From Lyophyllum atratum (lineage: Eukaryota; Basidiomycota; Agaricomycetes; Agaricales; Lyophyllaceae), in NCBI GenBank assembly GCA_014905825.1, contig JACGCN010000018.1:62001-126000 (forward strand): a stretch of 64,000 bases of DNA, given 5' to 3'. Positions 1-11,056 of the stretch are shown here, in pieces. The notes under the pieces are model-generated. The model ran no database searches and was not told where the DNA came from. It saw nothing but the letters and a program-made list of their open reading frames with translations. Made by a program: the position numbers and the translations under genes. Each line of letters begins with the position of its first letter. The first letter of the stretch is position 1.

Positions 1-276
1 CGACACAGGGCTAGGACGTACATAAGAATTGAATGATTGTCTTGCGTTTTACAGCATGTAGATATGTACAGATGAAATGAAGCGACGCGGAAGGCCAAGA
101 GTTCGCGGTTGTGGGAGCCAGGACGGTCATTCTCGCCGGTTGATACATGTTCAACGTCATGTGACTCTGGCTGACGCACAACTTGAACATGGCATGCCGC
201 ATATTGCCCACCTGCATCAACATGTGGGCTACCCAAGGGTTACCATTAGTCGCGTATACTGACTACATCAAAAAAT
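1..276. other. no gene recognised
   Basis: Left edge of the window. Only short overlapping open frames with no recognisable domain are present; it may be 3' flank of the TET/JBP-like gene that ends at 277. Confidence 0.5.
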
Positions 277-1906
277 CTACTGAGATGAGACACGAGATAC
301 AATGTCTTCTAATCTACTATATAACGAGAGCCCCCACTGCCAGTGTGTCTTCTTCAGTTCAACGATTCGCCCGTACTCCTCCGGGTCCTCCCTTTGAAGC
401 TGCTTCTCAGTGCGGAACCCGTTGTCAACGAAGCGGAAGAGGCCGCCGCTGCAATACTGAGTGAACGAAACACGACTTTCCCCTTTGCGAACAGGGATAT
501 TCGCGTGAGTGAGAGTTGCTGAAGGGACGAGAATGAGCGTGTTCGGAGGGAACTCCACGACGAGTTTGAGATCGGGTAGAACAAATTGCCCGCCTTTTGT
601 GGGGTCGAAGCAGCCTAGAGCCTGGATGGCACACCATCCGATGGGAAAATTGAGGAGGTCACGATGTGAACGGGTCCAGACCTTGGGACCAAAGTTGAAT
701 GCCGCAGCTGGAAAGATGCTCTTTGGAAAAATTCGCCGGAGGTAGGTCAATTTCTCAAACAGGCCACCAATGTGATTAATATAATGGGCGTATACTTTGG
801 GAGCCCATAGGCTAAATGCGACTAGAAAATGTCTGATGAGTTTGGATGACTAGAAACACAGGTAACGCAAACGGACTTACAGTCAGCAAAATGAGCCAGC
901 CGCTGGATATCCGGATTACTGATCAGCCGCTCGACCATCGCTGCGTGAGGGCCATTGTCGAGGTTGGTGGGGTAGGTGGCACCGAGACCCATAGTCACGC
1001 CAACGTTGAGCGCTGGAAAGTCACCGCGGCGATGGGTTGTCTCGCTTTTTGAAAACTTTGCTTGGGCTCCCTCCCTCATGATCACATTATAAGCACGCTG
1101 ACAAGATTCCCTGTAGGTGGGATCGTTGCTGGGACGACCGACAAAGACAGCAAAGACCCTCTCATCTTCACTGGTTAAAGGCATAGCTGACCTGCGATCA
1201 TTAAGGGCGCGAGCAACCAGATGGGAATGAAAACTCACAGTCCCTTCCAAGGCACATACGTATATCCGGCATTGAGGGCGTCTTCGACGCTAAGAAAGTC
1301 CTCTCCGTCGGGGGCCCGGTCTTGCCTTCGTGCAGCATATCCACCACCAGCTGCCGGAAGTTTATTTGTGTCTAGTGCGGTGCGGAGAGGAATGCTCCCG
1401 GTGACGTGGGTAGCGAGGACCTCTGGGCGCACTGCATGGCCCTCCTTAGAAATCTTGGCATGTCGTCGCATCCGCCGCATCTTGTGGTTGTGCGACAACT
1501 TGGGCGGAAACGTTTGAGAGGCCGGAGGCGGTAGGGCTGACTGGTATGGTGAAGTGCTAGAGGTGGAATCCCGCGACGGCGGTGCAATAGTGTCCGGTGC
1601 GGCTGGGGCACCAGGGGGCAAGTCATCGGAGCCAATAGACAAGGGATGTTGAAGAGGACAGACGGGAGAGGCATCTGGCAAGAGTGAGCTAAAAAGGGCT
1701 GCAACAGGAGCGACGAGCCTAGGCTCTGCAATCGCGGGCGGCAGGGCTGCGGTCGGGGATCCACGGAGCAACGGCTCAAATGCATCATCAGATTCGCATT
1801 CTATAGCCAACTTGATGCACTCAGGCAGGTTGAATAAAGCACGGCAGGGTATGGGTTCGACTTCAAATGGAGAGAATGCCATGCCGGATCGCGTCTGTGG
1901 AGGCAT
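277..1906 (-). CDS. TET/JBP-like 2-oxoglutarate Fe(II) dioxygenase, three exons
   Basis: Exons read 1906-1239, 1191-881 and 821-277 with GT-AG introns, giving about 507 residues in frame. The N-terminal half is low complexity, followed by a basic patch (HKMRRMRRHAK), a GGY segment and YVPWKG, then HRRGDFPAL, all typical of the agaricomycete family that carries a TET/JBP-type dioxygenase domain. Iron ligands fit H379-x-D381 in SHRDLLN and H432 in LTHANIP; R443 in RVSFTQ would bind 2-oxoglutarate. Known TET/JBP enzymes oxidise 5-methylcytosine or thymine in DNA; whether this copy acts on DNA is inference. Family members in fungi are expanded and often linked to transposons; here a hAT gene follows on the same strand. 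An in-frame TTG lies 33 bp upstream, but ATG at 1906 (MPPQTRSG) is the first true start. The gene looks intact. Confidence 0.72.
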
Positions 1907-2441
1907 TGTCAACGCAAACACCGTCGATAAACGTCTCAACAGACCTTGCGTGCATTGAATGTGAAAAGCATCTAGTCAGAAATAAGAAGCTAGCATCAGC
2001 GTCATGAAAGATCCAGATGCTACCTCGAAGGATCTCCCTGAGGCAGGCAGTTTCTGGACTCAGGCCCAGGTTTGATTCAGAAGTCCAGAAACATACTGCC
2101 CCATGAAGAGCCTTCGAGGTATGATAAGACGGTGGCACAGCATCTTACCTGAAACTCGAGGCAAAGTCTGGTAGCTGTCGGCAAAATTGCAGTCCTTTTA
2201 TCGGTTCGCAAACAATGAAGAAGTTAAAGTTTCAAACACGAGTGGCCAGTCACGTGAACATGCCATTGTCAAGCTTCGACAACTTCAGCTACAAGTGTTG
2301 GATGGCCGAGTACCTACGCCCATGGGGGAGCCCGATTCCATTCTCAGTCTTACAATGAAATATCATGAGATTCGGGTAAGACATTCCCGTAAGTTGTGGT
2401 TGATTTCGGGGGTTACATGATCGAATACAGTGTTACAAAAA
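1907..2441. other. spacer between TET/JBP-like gene and hAT gene
   Basis: No convincing coding frame. It would hold the promoter of the minus-strand TET/JBP-like gene and the 3' end or right terminus of the hAT element. I could not identify terminal inverted repeats here. Confidence 0.4.
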
Positions 2442-5400
2442 TCATTCTACTGCGTCTGAATCCTGTGTAGCATTAGGCTCATCTGGCGCGTCAAGGTTGA
2501 TGGCGCGAATCACGACGTCCATAACTCCTTCGTTTGGACCACGAGAAACCAGATCGCCGAGTAAGTCCTGACGGACACGACCATCCAAGCCGTCGTGCGC
2601 TTCCAAAAGCCGCAGCTCGGCTTCGTTGGTCGTGTATGATCCTGCAAAGTCCATGCTATCCTCGTGATTCATAGAGAATTTCAGCATCTGTAGCGCTTCC
2701 ATGAGAATGGGAGTGATGCGGTTCCTGCGCACAGTGTCGGTCTCTGCGCTCGAAGAAAAAACACGCTCTGCAGGGACCGAAGAACCCTGAATCGGCAGAA
2801 AATCCATTGCCAATCGGAAGATGGTGGGATACTGGGTGCGATTAACCTGGTGTACAAACGAGGCGGCGTGAGTACGTTAAGAGCTGGGTAAGTAATTTAA
2901 CATACCTCCCAGAACTTTAATTCGTCCACGCCAAGCACTGGTCTCGGTGATGTTACCCAGTTGCTAAATTCCTGCTCGACTGTCAGAATACTCTGAGTAG
3001 AATCGCCAGCGGCGTTGCTTTCTTCATCCTCCTCAGCTTCTGATGCAGAGTCGTATTGAGTTCGCACTATATAGTTGACATAGCCGACTTTGGTCTTGTC
3101 TGAGCGCGATGCGGGAGCAGTGGGAGCAGGCGAACGGGAGGAAAGATCGACGAGGCCCTTTTGGCGATAGGTCGTCATCTAGGCCAATAAATGTAGCACC
3201 TTTAATTGATATAATGAGACCAATCACATACCAGGTCTTTGATCGTTTTGCGCGCCTCGACGATGTAACGTTGCTCCCAATTGTCGTCAATATATGACAT
3301 ACGGAACGAGGGGTGCACGACTGACAAGAATGGCATATGTTTGTTACAAGGCATATTGGGGCTCGAGAGGCGGAAAGGGAACTCACACATGGCAACAACA
3401 TAAGCACTCGTCGCATCCATCATCTTGTAATATTTATATGCTGTATCCAGGCCGGCTTGGATTGCAGAAGCGAGGACTGGCTGTTTATCGGCAAGCGCCT
3501 CCAGCTTGGTCATGAGGGCCTCGAAAACTGCAACAGAACCGGCAAGGACCGGCAGTTTCTCTTTAGCCATAAGGTGCTGGACCTTGTGAGGATGCTGCGT
3601 AGAGATGATCGTCGTTAGCTGGAGCCTGGGTTTTGGAGGTAAGGCAGGAGATCCGAGAGACACGTACCCGTAAAATGGCGATGAACTGCTCAATCTGCGT
3701 CCATTCGTTGTGGGTAATTTCATACTTCTTTAAACCCTTGAACTCCTCCCTCATGCTCAGAAACATATTATCGAGCGGCTGGTTCAGTGGACAGTGAGTA
3801 CTAAAGCGCAGATGTTCACAGAATCATTGACGCACCTCTTTCATAGAGAACAACCGCACCAACATCTCGTAAGTAGAGTCCCATCTCGTCTTGACGTCCA
3901 ACAACAGCTTTCTGGGCTTGATCTCACGTGCTCCCGCCCACCACCCAGATGTGTTCCCCTGCGTGATGAGCTTCTGGAAAGCGTCCAAACGTTGGCCGGA
4001 GGCACGCATAGATCGAATAAGGGCGCGGATCTTGTTGAGAAGGGTGACTTTCCTGGCGCCGCCATCATCTTCATCTTCGTCGGAGGTAGCACCGTCATCA
4101 CTGGCGCCCGGGTAGTCAGCGACCTTGACGTCCAAGACTGCGATGATACTGCCTGCGATAAGGTGGACAACGTGGGGAAAACACGAGATGAGCAGATCAC
4201 GAGGATTGGAAAGGTCGGGGCGATTTTCCTTGATGAATGTCTCAATGAAGGTGCCATTATTACTGGCGTTATCGCAAGTCCAGTGGCCGCTCTGTGAGAG
4301 CAAAAATTAGTTGTCAGAAATGTAAAGAAGCCTAGGAGTCTGATGCCATAACGCACCTCGCTAGGATCGATTCCGGCACGCAGGAGCAAATATTTGACCG
4401 TGTTGGCGATGTTCACCCCAGTGTGCCGTCCACCAAGTTTATGAAACGCGATTAACTGGGACTTCAAGTGGATCCCGTCCTTCTTCTCTGCGTTGGCGTA
4501 TCGAAGGTAATGACACGTGATCGCGAGATAGGACGTCCTATTCCTAGAGCTCCACATGTCCATGGTGAAGCTGACACGTCCAATGGCGCTCTATCTAGTA
4601 TATTAGACAGGTCAAAATAAACAAACATTAATACGTACTGCGAGCTCAGCCTTCAGCTGGACAAAGGAAGCTTTCCACGTGTAAATTATCTCCTCCCGGA
4701 CTTTACTGCGGTGAGGGATCTCCTCGTCCGTCAATTCTGGCCTGAGGAATAGCAGCAGATCGCGGAACGCCCGACCCTCGACAACCATAATGCTCTGAAA
4801 CAAATGTATCAATCCCGAGAGCAAGGTTGAGATGAGATAGGGGCACACTTGGTCATCGGATACAACAAAGCGAACGATACGTTGGACAAGACCGTCGGTG
4901 GAAAATGCAACGCGAGCATTCTGGACTGCCGTCTTCCGCAACTCTTTGAATCCTGGAAGGAAGTTGGTCCAGCCATTCTTTTCCGCTTCCGCGAGGTACT
5001 GGTCGCGATGAAGACGGTCGAGGTGGATTCGAAGCGTCGTGTTTGAGGTAGAATTAGCATAGGTATAGTTTGAGCCGGTCCACTTGGTTGGATCCTCAAG
5101 CTTTTCCTGTTCAGCGCTAAGCCCAGGAAAATTCAGCCCTGTGTTGAAGAAGAGAGGCCACAAACGCACCGACAGACAAGACAAATACGTCTTACTTTGG
5201 GGTCTTTGCCTTTCGGCGTAAAAAAGAAGGCAATATCAGGTGCTCTTGATGATGCAGCGCCGCCGATGACTTCGCTGTCTACTGAGTCAAGGGAGGGTGT
5301 ACCGACTTCGACCATGGAGAATCAGTAAATGCAATACGTCTCACGGCAATGCTGGTTACACACCTGCTATGGTCTCGGTCTCCTCCGACGGTGTAGCATT

Positions 5401-5448
5401 CGAGTGATGAGCAGGAGTCCCCTGCTGTCGCCGTCCTCGTGGGGGCAT
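2442..5448 (-). CDS. hAT-superfamily transposase, intron-rich
   Basis: Successive minus-strand exons encode a hAT transposase. Exon 1 starts at ATG 5448 (MPPRGRRQQG) and ends near 5364; exon 2 is about 5305-5196. Then follow a BED-like region (KWTGSNYTYANSTSNTTLR), an RNase-H-like core with FSTDGLVQRIVRF (about 4880), the second acidic motif WTCDNASNNGTF (about 4270), a RWDSTYEML block (about 3880), and the C-terminal hAT dimerisation region with SSVPAERVFSS (about 2770), which is the diagnostic motif. The exons are joined by short GT-AG introns, as in other basidiomycete hAT genes. I saw no stop codon inside the assigned exons, but not every junction was checked, so it may be intact or recently inactivated. 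The cysteine pair expected of a BED zinc finger is not evident. Confidence 0.75.
2442..5448 (-). mobile_element. hAT DNA transposon (ends not resolved)
   Basis: Only the transposase-coding span is given. Terminal inverted repeats and the 8-bp target duplication expected for hAT were looked for by eye between about 1950-2440 and 5450-6480 and were not found, so the true ends lie outside these coordinates or have decayed. Confidence 0.55.
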
Positions 5449-7560
5449 CTCTGGATGTGACTGACACTGACTGTTAATGAAGAGAGTGAAGAAAGGTATC
5501 CGATGGCATGTCGAGTCCAGAGCCAGGACCTATATATCCTCTGAGTTGGAACTTAGGACCGGTCGACCGAGCACAGACCTCACGAATGCTGAGCGCGCTG
5601 AGCAGCTGTGAGAACTGACAACTTCTTCAAGCGTTGTTCAAGGTCATGCGGTCCCAAGAACATACGTTGCACATTGGTCTTGGAATCACAAGTACTATCG
5701 TATGGTCTGCAAAACCCAAAGCAAGTAAAATGAAACGACAAAACTGACTGCTCACCGGATGTCCGTGACTCCGCCTCACTGTGAGGTGATCATGGGGCTT
5801 GAGCACGGTGCACGAGCAGACGCTGTGGTCATTCTCAGCATACAGATAATGGAGTTAGACGTCAGGTAGTAGTAATTTGGTCCACCAATGAACTTTGAAG
5901 AATTTGCAGAATAAGAGAATCCAAAGCATATGCGGCTTTGACTAAGAGAAAGACGTACCTTTAATGGAAGGCACAGAAGATCCAGCAGCAGGCGACAATC
6001 AATGTCGATGATTCCTTGTGGTTATGTTCTGCATGCTGCGACTAGAAAGTGTCGAGGCAACTGTTAGTTTTGGACAGAGAACAAACAAAGAAGAGATCTA
6101 AAAATGAACAAACCTCTGCAGAATCATAAGCCCGTGCGATCTAGGATGGGAAGAAGGAAAATCGTCTTATCAATCGTCTGCTGGCGTGGCACGGACAGAT
6201 CCCAAATGGTTGAACATCTCAGAGCGGCCACAGAATTGTGAAAGTCGACCCGGACACCCGTTCCGGGTGACGTGTAGTAGTTAGGTATCCCTCCACCGCA
6301 ATTCGTTGTGACTCGTGAGTATGTGCGTATGGCTGACAACAATTCAGAGTCAAGTATGTCGCCTTTGACGGCCAGCCACCTTCCTGATCTGCGCAACCTC
6401 AAAGTCCGTTGAATAATTATTGATGCAGGGCCCAGGCAATCTCCAATACTCAAGGACTGCACTCATTATCTATTTCAGAGGTTGCAGAACGGTATGTACA
6501 GTACATACTCCAGAGGGCGTTGAGTGACAGATGTCTGCCGACTAGGCAAACTACAGCAAGCATGACATCATGCGACCGCGCAATTCATCAAATTGCGCGG
6601 TAACATGACATCATACCTGGCGAGCGGAAAACTTCCCGCAGCACCGCTCTCGCCTGGAGAGACTGGTTCAGCCCTGCCATGCTGCACCATGCGGAAGAAC
6701 GTGTACGAGTTCCCAAGGCCCAGCGTGGAAGCAGGTACTGGGGTCTGGGGAGGTCTGATGTACGTAGATCATGGTGTCCGGGCCCATCGATTCGCACACG
6801 CTCGACGATCCACACACGCTCAAATTGAGACAGTCGCGGGCCGAGTCCTACCACATGGTCACTGCCTGCGAACACCACCTGGTGGGTAGGAGACGAACGT
6901 AGAACTGGTGGACGCACCTCCGATCGTGAGAATATGACGTGTCAAGGCAGCGCAAAACGGACTTTGCGCGTTCCGGCCGTGTCATTGTTCTCATGCCTAA
7001 AATGCAAACATGAGTGATAGAGAAGGAATAGGGAGGATGGAGGAAGACAAAGGTGGAATAGGGGTGGAGCAACGTCAAAGGGAGGATTTGGGGCACGTGG
7101 GTGCGGCTGACTCGCTAGGCTGCCAGCCGACAGACATTGGGGTTCTGGTGAGCGATTGAGATGTGTCGAATCGACGCTGGGGCGGTGGGGACCGTGGGAG
7201 CACCGTCATCCGGTGGTGATGATGGGCCCTAGGGGAGGGAAAGGCATAGACGCCGCTTAGTCAGTATTTGCGCGGGAGGTGCTGAGAACACACCTGCATC
7301 GCTCTCCCCTGGCTGAGGTCTGCTGAGGCCTGTACTGTGGTCTCTCTCCCACGGTCGTGGAGCTGCTCGTCCTGGATCAGGGTGAACGCGGTGTGGGGTT
7401 GTCCAGCACTTGCCTTTCGTGAGAGCTCGGCCGGGCCGCTGCAGGCTCAGGCGTGGTGAGACGTGGTAAAGGCCTGTGGCGGCCTACGGCTCAGGCTCTT
7501 AAGTCTTTTCATCCTTCCCACAACTCTGAGCCGCCTTTCACGTCCTACGACTGCAGCATC
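5449..7560. other. long stretch without a recognised gene
   Basis: About 2.1 kb. A minus-strand open frame at 6462-6124 (112 codons) shows no known motif. Apart from a short hairpin near 6575-6601 I see no structure. It may contain the 5' flank of the hAT element and decayed sequence. Confidence 0.5.
6561..6614. repeat. 11-bp perfect hairpin flanked by 11-bp direct repeats
   Basis: Arms ACCGCGCAATT (6575-6585) and AATTGCGCGGT (6591-6601) are exact inverted repeats around a 5-base loop. They are flanked by identical direct repeats CATGACATCAT at 6561-6571 and 6604-6614. The symmetry may mark a tiny excised or deleted element, or a protein-binding site. Confidence 0.6.
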
Positions 7561-8138
7561 ATGAACACAGCTCTTACCTTACCATCTAACGCCAATGCTA
7601 CCACCGAAAACGAACACGATAGGATGGGAACAGGATGGCAACATTGTCAATCCGACTCAAACGCTCGCACTCCGGCTACATCTGTGATAGCTCGGATAAA
7701 ACTGTATCGAGTCGTTGAATGGCTACTGGAAACAGGACTGGTAAGCCTTGTTGTCTTCTCATCCGTGAAACGGCGTGAATATGACTCAAAAAACTCACAA
7801 ATCACCTTCAACAGTCGATTCACGACCTCCAGATCGCCTCGCAGGCGGTGCTTGGTTTCAGGTTTCCCGATGGGAGGCAAGCAAGGGAGATGCGATGGTT
7901 GGGGAAGGAAATTCAGGTGCGTAAGATGGTCTTTTCATTTGAGAATGTGCTCACTCACCGTCATGAACAGAGAAAAGTCGTTTGCAAAGAGATTGAGGTC
8001 GGCTGTGATGGCCCTGATGGGTGGCGGGCATCAGCATGGACCGTCGATAGTGCCGACAGCCATGCAGCGATGATGCGAAACACGACGAGCGTCGCCGGCG
8101 TCGAAGTCACATGGATGGATCGTTTCATTGAGATGTGA
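7561..8138 (+). CDS. small conserved-looking hypothetical protein, three exons
   Basis: Exons 7561-7740, 7815-7916 and 7971-8138 are joined by two clean phase-0 GT-AG introns and give 149 residues. The N-terminus is polar and low complexity. The middle has a helix-like stretch (IKLYRVVEWLLETGL, then SIHDLQIASQAVLGFRFP), and the end carries WRASAWTVDS and a terminal WMDRFIEM. No signal peptide or transmembrane segment is visible. I do not recognise the family. The call rests on two consistent introns and a sensible composition; a pseudogene or untranslated transcript cannot be excluded. Confidence 0.5.
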
Positions 8139-8456
8139 GATATCACAGAAATTATACTATATTGGAACTTCGTAGATGAGCAATCTGAAACAATGTGGGA
8201 ATTGGAAGTACGTACATAGGTGAGAGCAAGTCAAATGACAGGTAAGGGTTGATGACCAAGTCGCCTGTGCGCGAGGACACGAACGCGGTAATGGGAGCTC
8301 CGAGCTCCACAGAATCGCAGCAGTCGGAAGGTATGTGTGACATAGGGACTAGTAGGTGTGGAGGAACAGGCCCGCCCTGCCAACGGTTTCGTATCGTCGT
8401 CGCCGATCGACCAAACGTCTGCAGAATACAGCAGCACCGCTCAGCACAACTCGGCG
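8139..8456. other. short spacer
   Basis: Between the convergent ends of the small plus-strand gene and the minus-strand acidic/proline-rich gene. No feature recognised. Confidence 0.4.
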
Positions 8457-9456
8457 TCAGGGTCGATGGACTAGCCATGCTGTAGCCTGTGAGCGGAGAC
8501 GCGAGGAGAGCGTGAGGAAATGATTGAGGTGCCAGGAGTAAGCGAGGCGGAGTTGCGATTGGGGAGGAGGCGGGGCGGGGTTGCAGGATGGGGAGGTGGA
8601 GGGAACACCACGGAATGGAAGGCAGAGAACTCGCCTATACATCTCCCCAATCTCCCTCCCCCTCTCCTTCTCCCCCTTCCTCGCCCTCCTCACATCCCAC
8701 CATGCCCTAACCAGCCCCTTCTCCAGTAACGCCTTCTCCACCCCCCTCGCCTCCTTCTCCCTTGCCAGAGCCTTCTGTCGTAGCTCCGTGAGTCGGCGCA
8801 TGTCGGGTTCGGTGAGGAGGTGGGGGTCGAGGTCGTGCTCGAATGTGTCGGGGGAGGGGGAGCGGGGTGGGGGGAGGTCGTCGAGGAGGAGGAGGCTGCC
8901 GGTGTGCGATGGGGAGCCGGAGCCGGAGCCGGGGTGTAGGAAGAGGTGGGGGTGGGGGTGGGGGTGTCAGAGCCCGGGAAGGGGGGGAAGTCAGGTGGGA
9001 GGAGGTCGTCGTCTGCCTCTGCGCCGGGGAGGGAGAGGAGGGTGGGCCCCGGGGAAGGGGGGGGAGGCGAGCATTGGGTCGGTGGCCCATGGATCCAAGT
9101 CCAAGTCCATATCTGTGTCTGCGTCTGTGTCGAGGTAGTCTCCATCGGGGGTGGCGGATGACGAAGAGGGGAGGTCCGCGATTCGCGAAAGACCGGAGGG
9201 ACGGCGAGGTCGGTATATCCGACTCGTCCTCGTCCAGGGAGGGGAGGAAATGGATCTGGTGTACGGCCGGCGGACTCGGGTGGGGGAAGGCTTGATACTT
9301 CTCGTCGTACATCAACTCATCCTCGTCCAGCAGGTCCAAGTCGAGCTTTCGCATGAACGACGGAGCGGGCGAGCCGGGCGGGGATATAGGTGTGGGGAAG
9401 AGATCCAGCTCCAATTCCAGCTCATCGTCGTAGTCGACGTCCATCTCGGACTCCAT
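8457..9456 (-). pseudogene. acidic, proline-rich basidiomycete protein with frame breaks
   Basis: Coding character is strong but moves between frames. From ATG 9456 (MESEMDVDYDDELELELDL) the protein is acidic to about 9180. It continues in a second frame (DTDADTDMDLDLDPW, about 9110), then a third (GAEADDDLLPPDFPPFPG, about 9010), and returns to the second frame (GSPSHTGSLLLLDDLP, then EPDMRRLTELRQKALARE) from about 8930. The last, charged helical part (EKALLEKGLVRAWWDVRRA) resembles conserved C-terminal helices of basidiomycete hypothetical proteins. The switches fall at a run of eight C (9057-9064), a CCCCCA repeat and a CTCCGG repeat. No good introns explain them, so the gene is either decayed by slippage or the assembly has indels in this GC-rich stretch. 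A possible last intron runs from GTATAG to about 8480. Confidence 0.5.
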
Positions 9457-9882
9457 CGTGGAGGTTGGATTCCCATGGTCAAACCAACTCAATCGCGGTC
9501 CGCGGAGCATTGTCGCACGGACTCGCACCTGTATATGTGAGCGGGACCAACCGCCAAAAGTCCTTCCGGTCACCGTCTATTCATTTCTGCGTTTGAGATT
9601 GCCCCAAGAGGATTCGCAATGATACCTCTGTGACTGAGTCTAGTAATGTTCATGATGGTCGGGGACTCGAGAGGACGTGACGGACGTCCTGTTGGCACTG
9701 TCATTGAGAGATGGGGACAAATATTATGAGCCTGAGAAAGGAAACACATACCGTGGATGTTAATAGCCATTACAGAAGCCGGCAGGTGGGTAGAGTGAGG
9801 AAGTGAAATTCAGAGGAGGAGGAGGAGGACGAGCCGGCTGAACCGGTTATCAGGGCCGAGTTGACAGTAAGCCGATATGATG
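9457..9882. other. spacer, nothing recognised
   Basis: Upstream side of the acidic gene and downstream side of F-box copy A1. No convincing coding frame. Confidence 0.4.
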
Positions 9883-10927
9883 TCATTGAAGTCTGCTCGA
9901 CCACGGCTCGGCTCGAGCCGTGGCTTCGGAGTCGGCCGAAGCCGGTTGATGGCAGAGCCGCGGCAACACTATCCCAGCTGGTATAGTTTCGATTATGCGG
10001 ATGGCAGAGACACCCAGTGGCAGGCCTGGAGCGCAGCTGAATCTGAGCATGAGGCTGCGTAACTGCGTCAGTCGAGCAAAGTCAAGGAAACCGGAGTTCT
10101 CTGAATTGTCATAAGGTGGCTGGCGTGACTGGTGAGTGTGTGAAGGATGACTTGCCGAATGCAGTGTACAGGGTGATCTCCTGAAGGTAATCGGATGCGA
10201 GGTCAAGGATACCCTGTATTAAGGGGAATGCTGATTCTGTAAAGTCTATGTCGAAGATCGTGAGGCGGGATAGAGACAGAGGACATGGATGGCGTGGGTT
10301 ATGGAGGGTTTGCAGGATGCGCTCCGACGCTACTGTGGACATGACAAACAGCGATTCGAGGTGTCCTTGAATTCTCGGCTTTCCATCACCTGAATGGGAG
10401 AAGCCTTCACCGGGGACAGTGACTGATTTACGACTGGTCAATGTGAGATGCCGCAGATGTGATGATTCAGAGAGATATGCTATCGGCAAGCCGACGGCAC
10501 CTAACTTGAGATACACGCATGACGGCTGAGCAATAACGCTGATGAGAGCGGCCTGTAGAGATTCATGTAAAGCCTTCCAAGGCTCAGGGACACGAGATGA
10601 TTCGTCACGTATTGTGAGTTTTTGTACGTAGCACCGAACCATATGCAATATGCCGCAGAATTCGGCCTGCGGTGCTGGTGCGTGAGATCCCACAATGTAT
10701 ACGCCCAGGCAGCGAATAAAGGAGGCCAGGACAGGGTTGTGTAAGAGGATGAGATGGAGGCGTTCATTCCGTTGGGTGCGCCATGCGTAAAGATGAATCG
10801 AATGAAAGAGTCGTCGCTGGCAGAGTACACGGAAAACGCGAGATACAAGGCTACAAGACCGGAGTTCCGTGGTCGATAGAAGATCGACAACGCCATCTAC
10901 AATGTCTTCAGGAATCGTAGGGGTCAT
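9883..10927 (-). CDS. F-box-like protein, type A copy 1, altered C-terminus
   Basis: Exons 10927-10156 and 10100-9883 give 329 residues. The N-terminus (PEDIVDGVVDLL, LRSCSLVSRVFRVLCQRRLFHSI) matches the F-box helices that bind Skp1 in SCF ubiquitin ligases; the rest is a degenerate leucine-rich array (LRHLTLTSRKSV, LSLSRLTIFDI). The intron begins GCAAGT, not GT; copy A2 has GTAAGT at the same place, so this is a GC-AG intron or a damaged site. After ETIPAGI the protein stops resembling A2 and runs into sequence containing a 10-bp-arm hairpin (9901-9923), ending early. The substrate is unknown; the gene may be a decaying duplicate. Confidence 0.7.
9901..9923. repeat. hairpin with 10-bp perfect arms
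   Basis: CCACGGCTCG at 9901-9910 and CGAGCCGTGG at 9914-9923 are exact inverted repeats around a 3-base loop. It lies in the diverged 3' end of F-box copy A1, where similarity to copy A2 has been lost. Confidence 0.65.
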
Positions 10928-11056
10928 GACGGTGTTGACAAGGAGTACAGTTCAAGCGACGATAATCGCCGGATCATCTACAGTGCTTGGCATTGCCTTC
11001 GCAAAACAATATGCATTTGTTGCCTACGGAGCGGTGTCAATGCCGCTTTCGACTAA
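9925..11056. repeat. segmental duplication, copy 1 (partner 15930-17160)
   Basis: The block covers F-box A1, its 5' spacer and a remnant of a second F-box gene. The spacer at 10928-11056 matches 17026-17155 nearly base for base, for example GTTGACAAGGAGTACA, ATTTGTTGCCTAC and CTTTCGACTAAC. At its far end the last codons and stop of a type B gene (E-S-G-I-D-T-A-P-stop, minus strand) remain; the intact copy B1 reads E-R-G-I-A-I-T-W-stop. Confidence 0.8.

Noticed and set aside
1939..1939. earlier start for the TET/JBP-like gene
   Set aside because: The codon is TTG; ATG at 1906 begins a typical family N-terminus.
7453..8073. single 206-codon plus-strand frame
   Set aside because: It runs through two evident GT-AG introns; the spliced model from 7561 to 8138 explains the signal better.
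8581..9295. Gly/Arg-rich plus-strand frames of up to 185 codons
   Set aside because: They arise from the G-rich complement of the acidic/proline-rich gene and have no domain.
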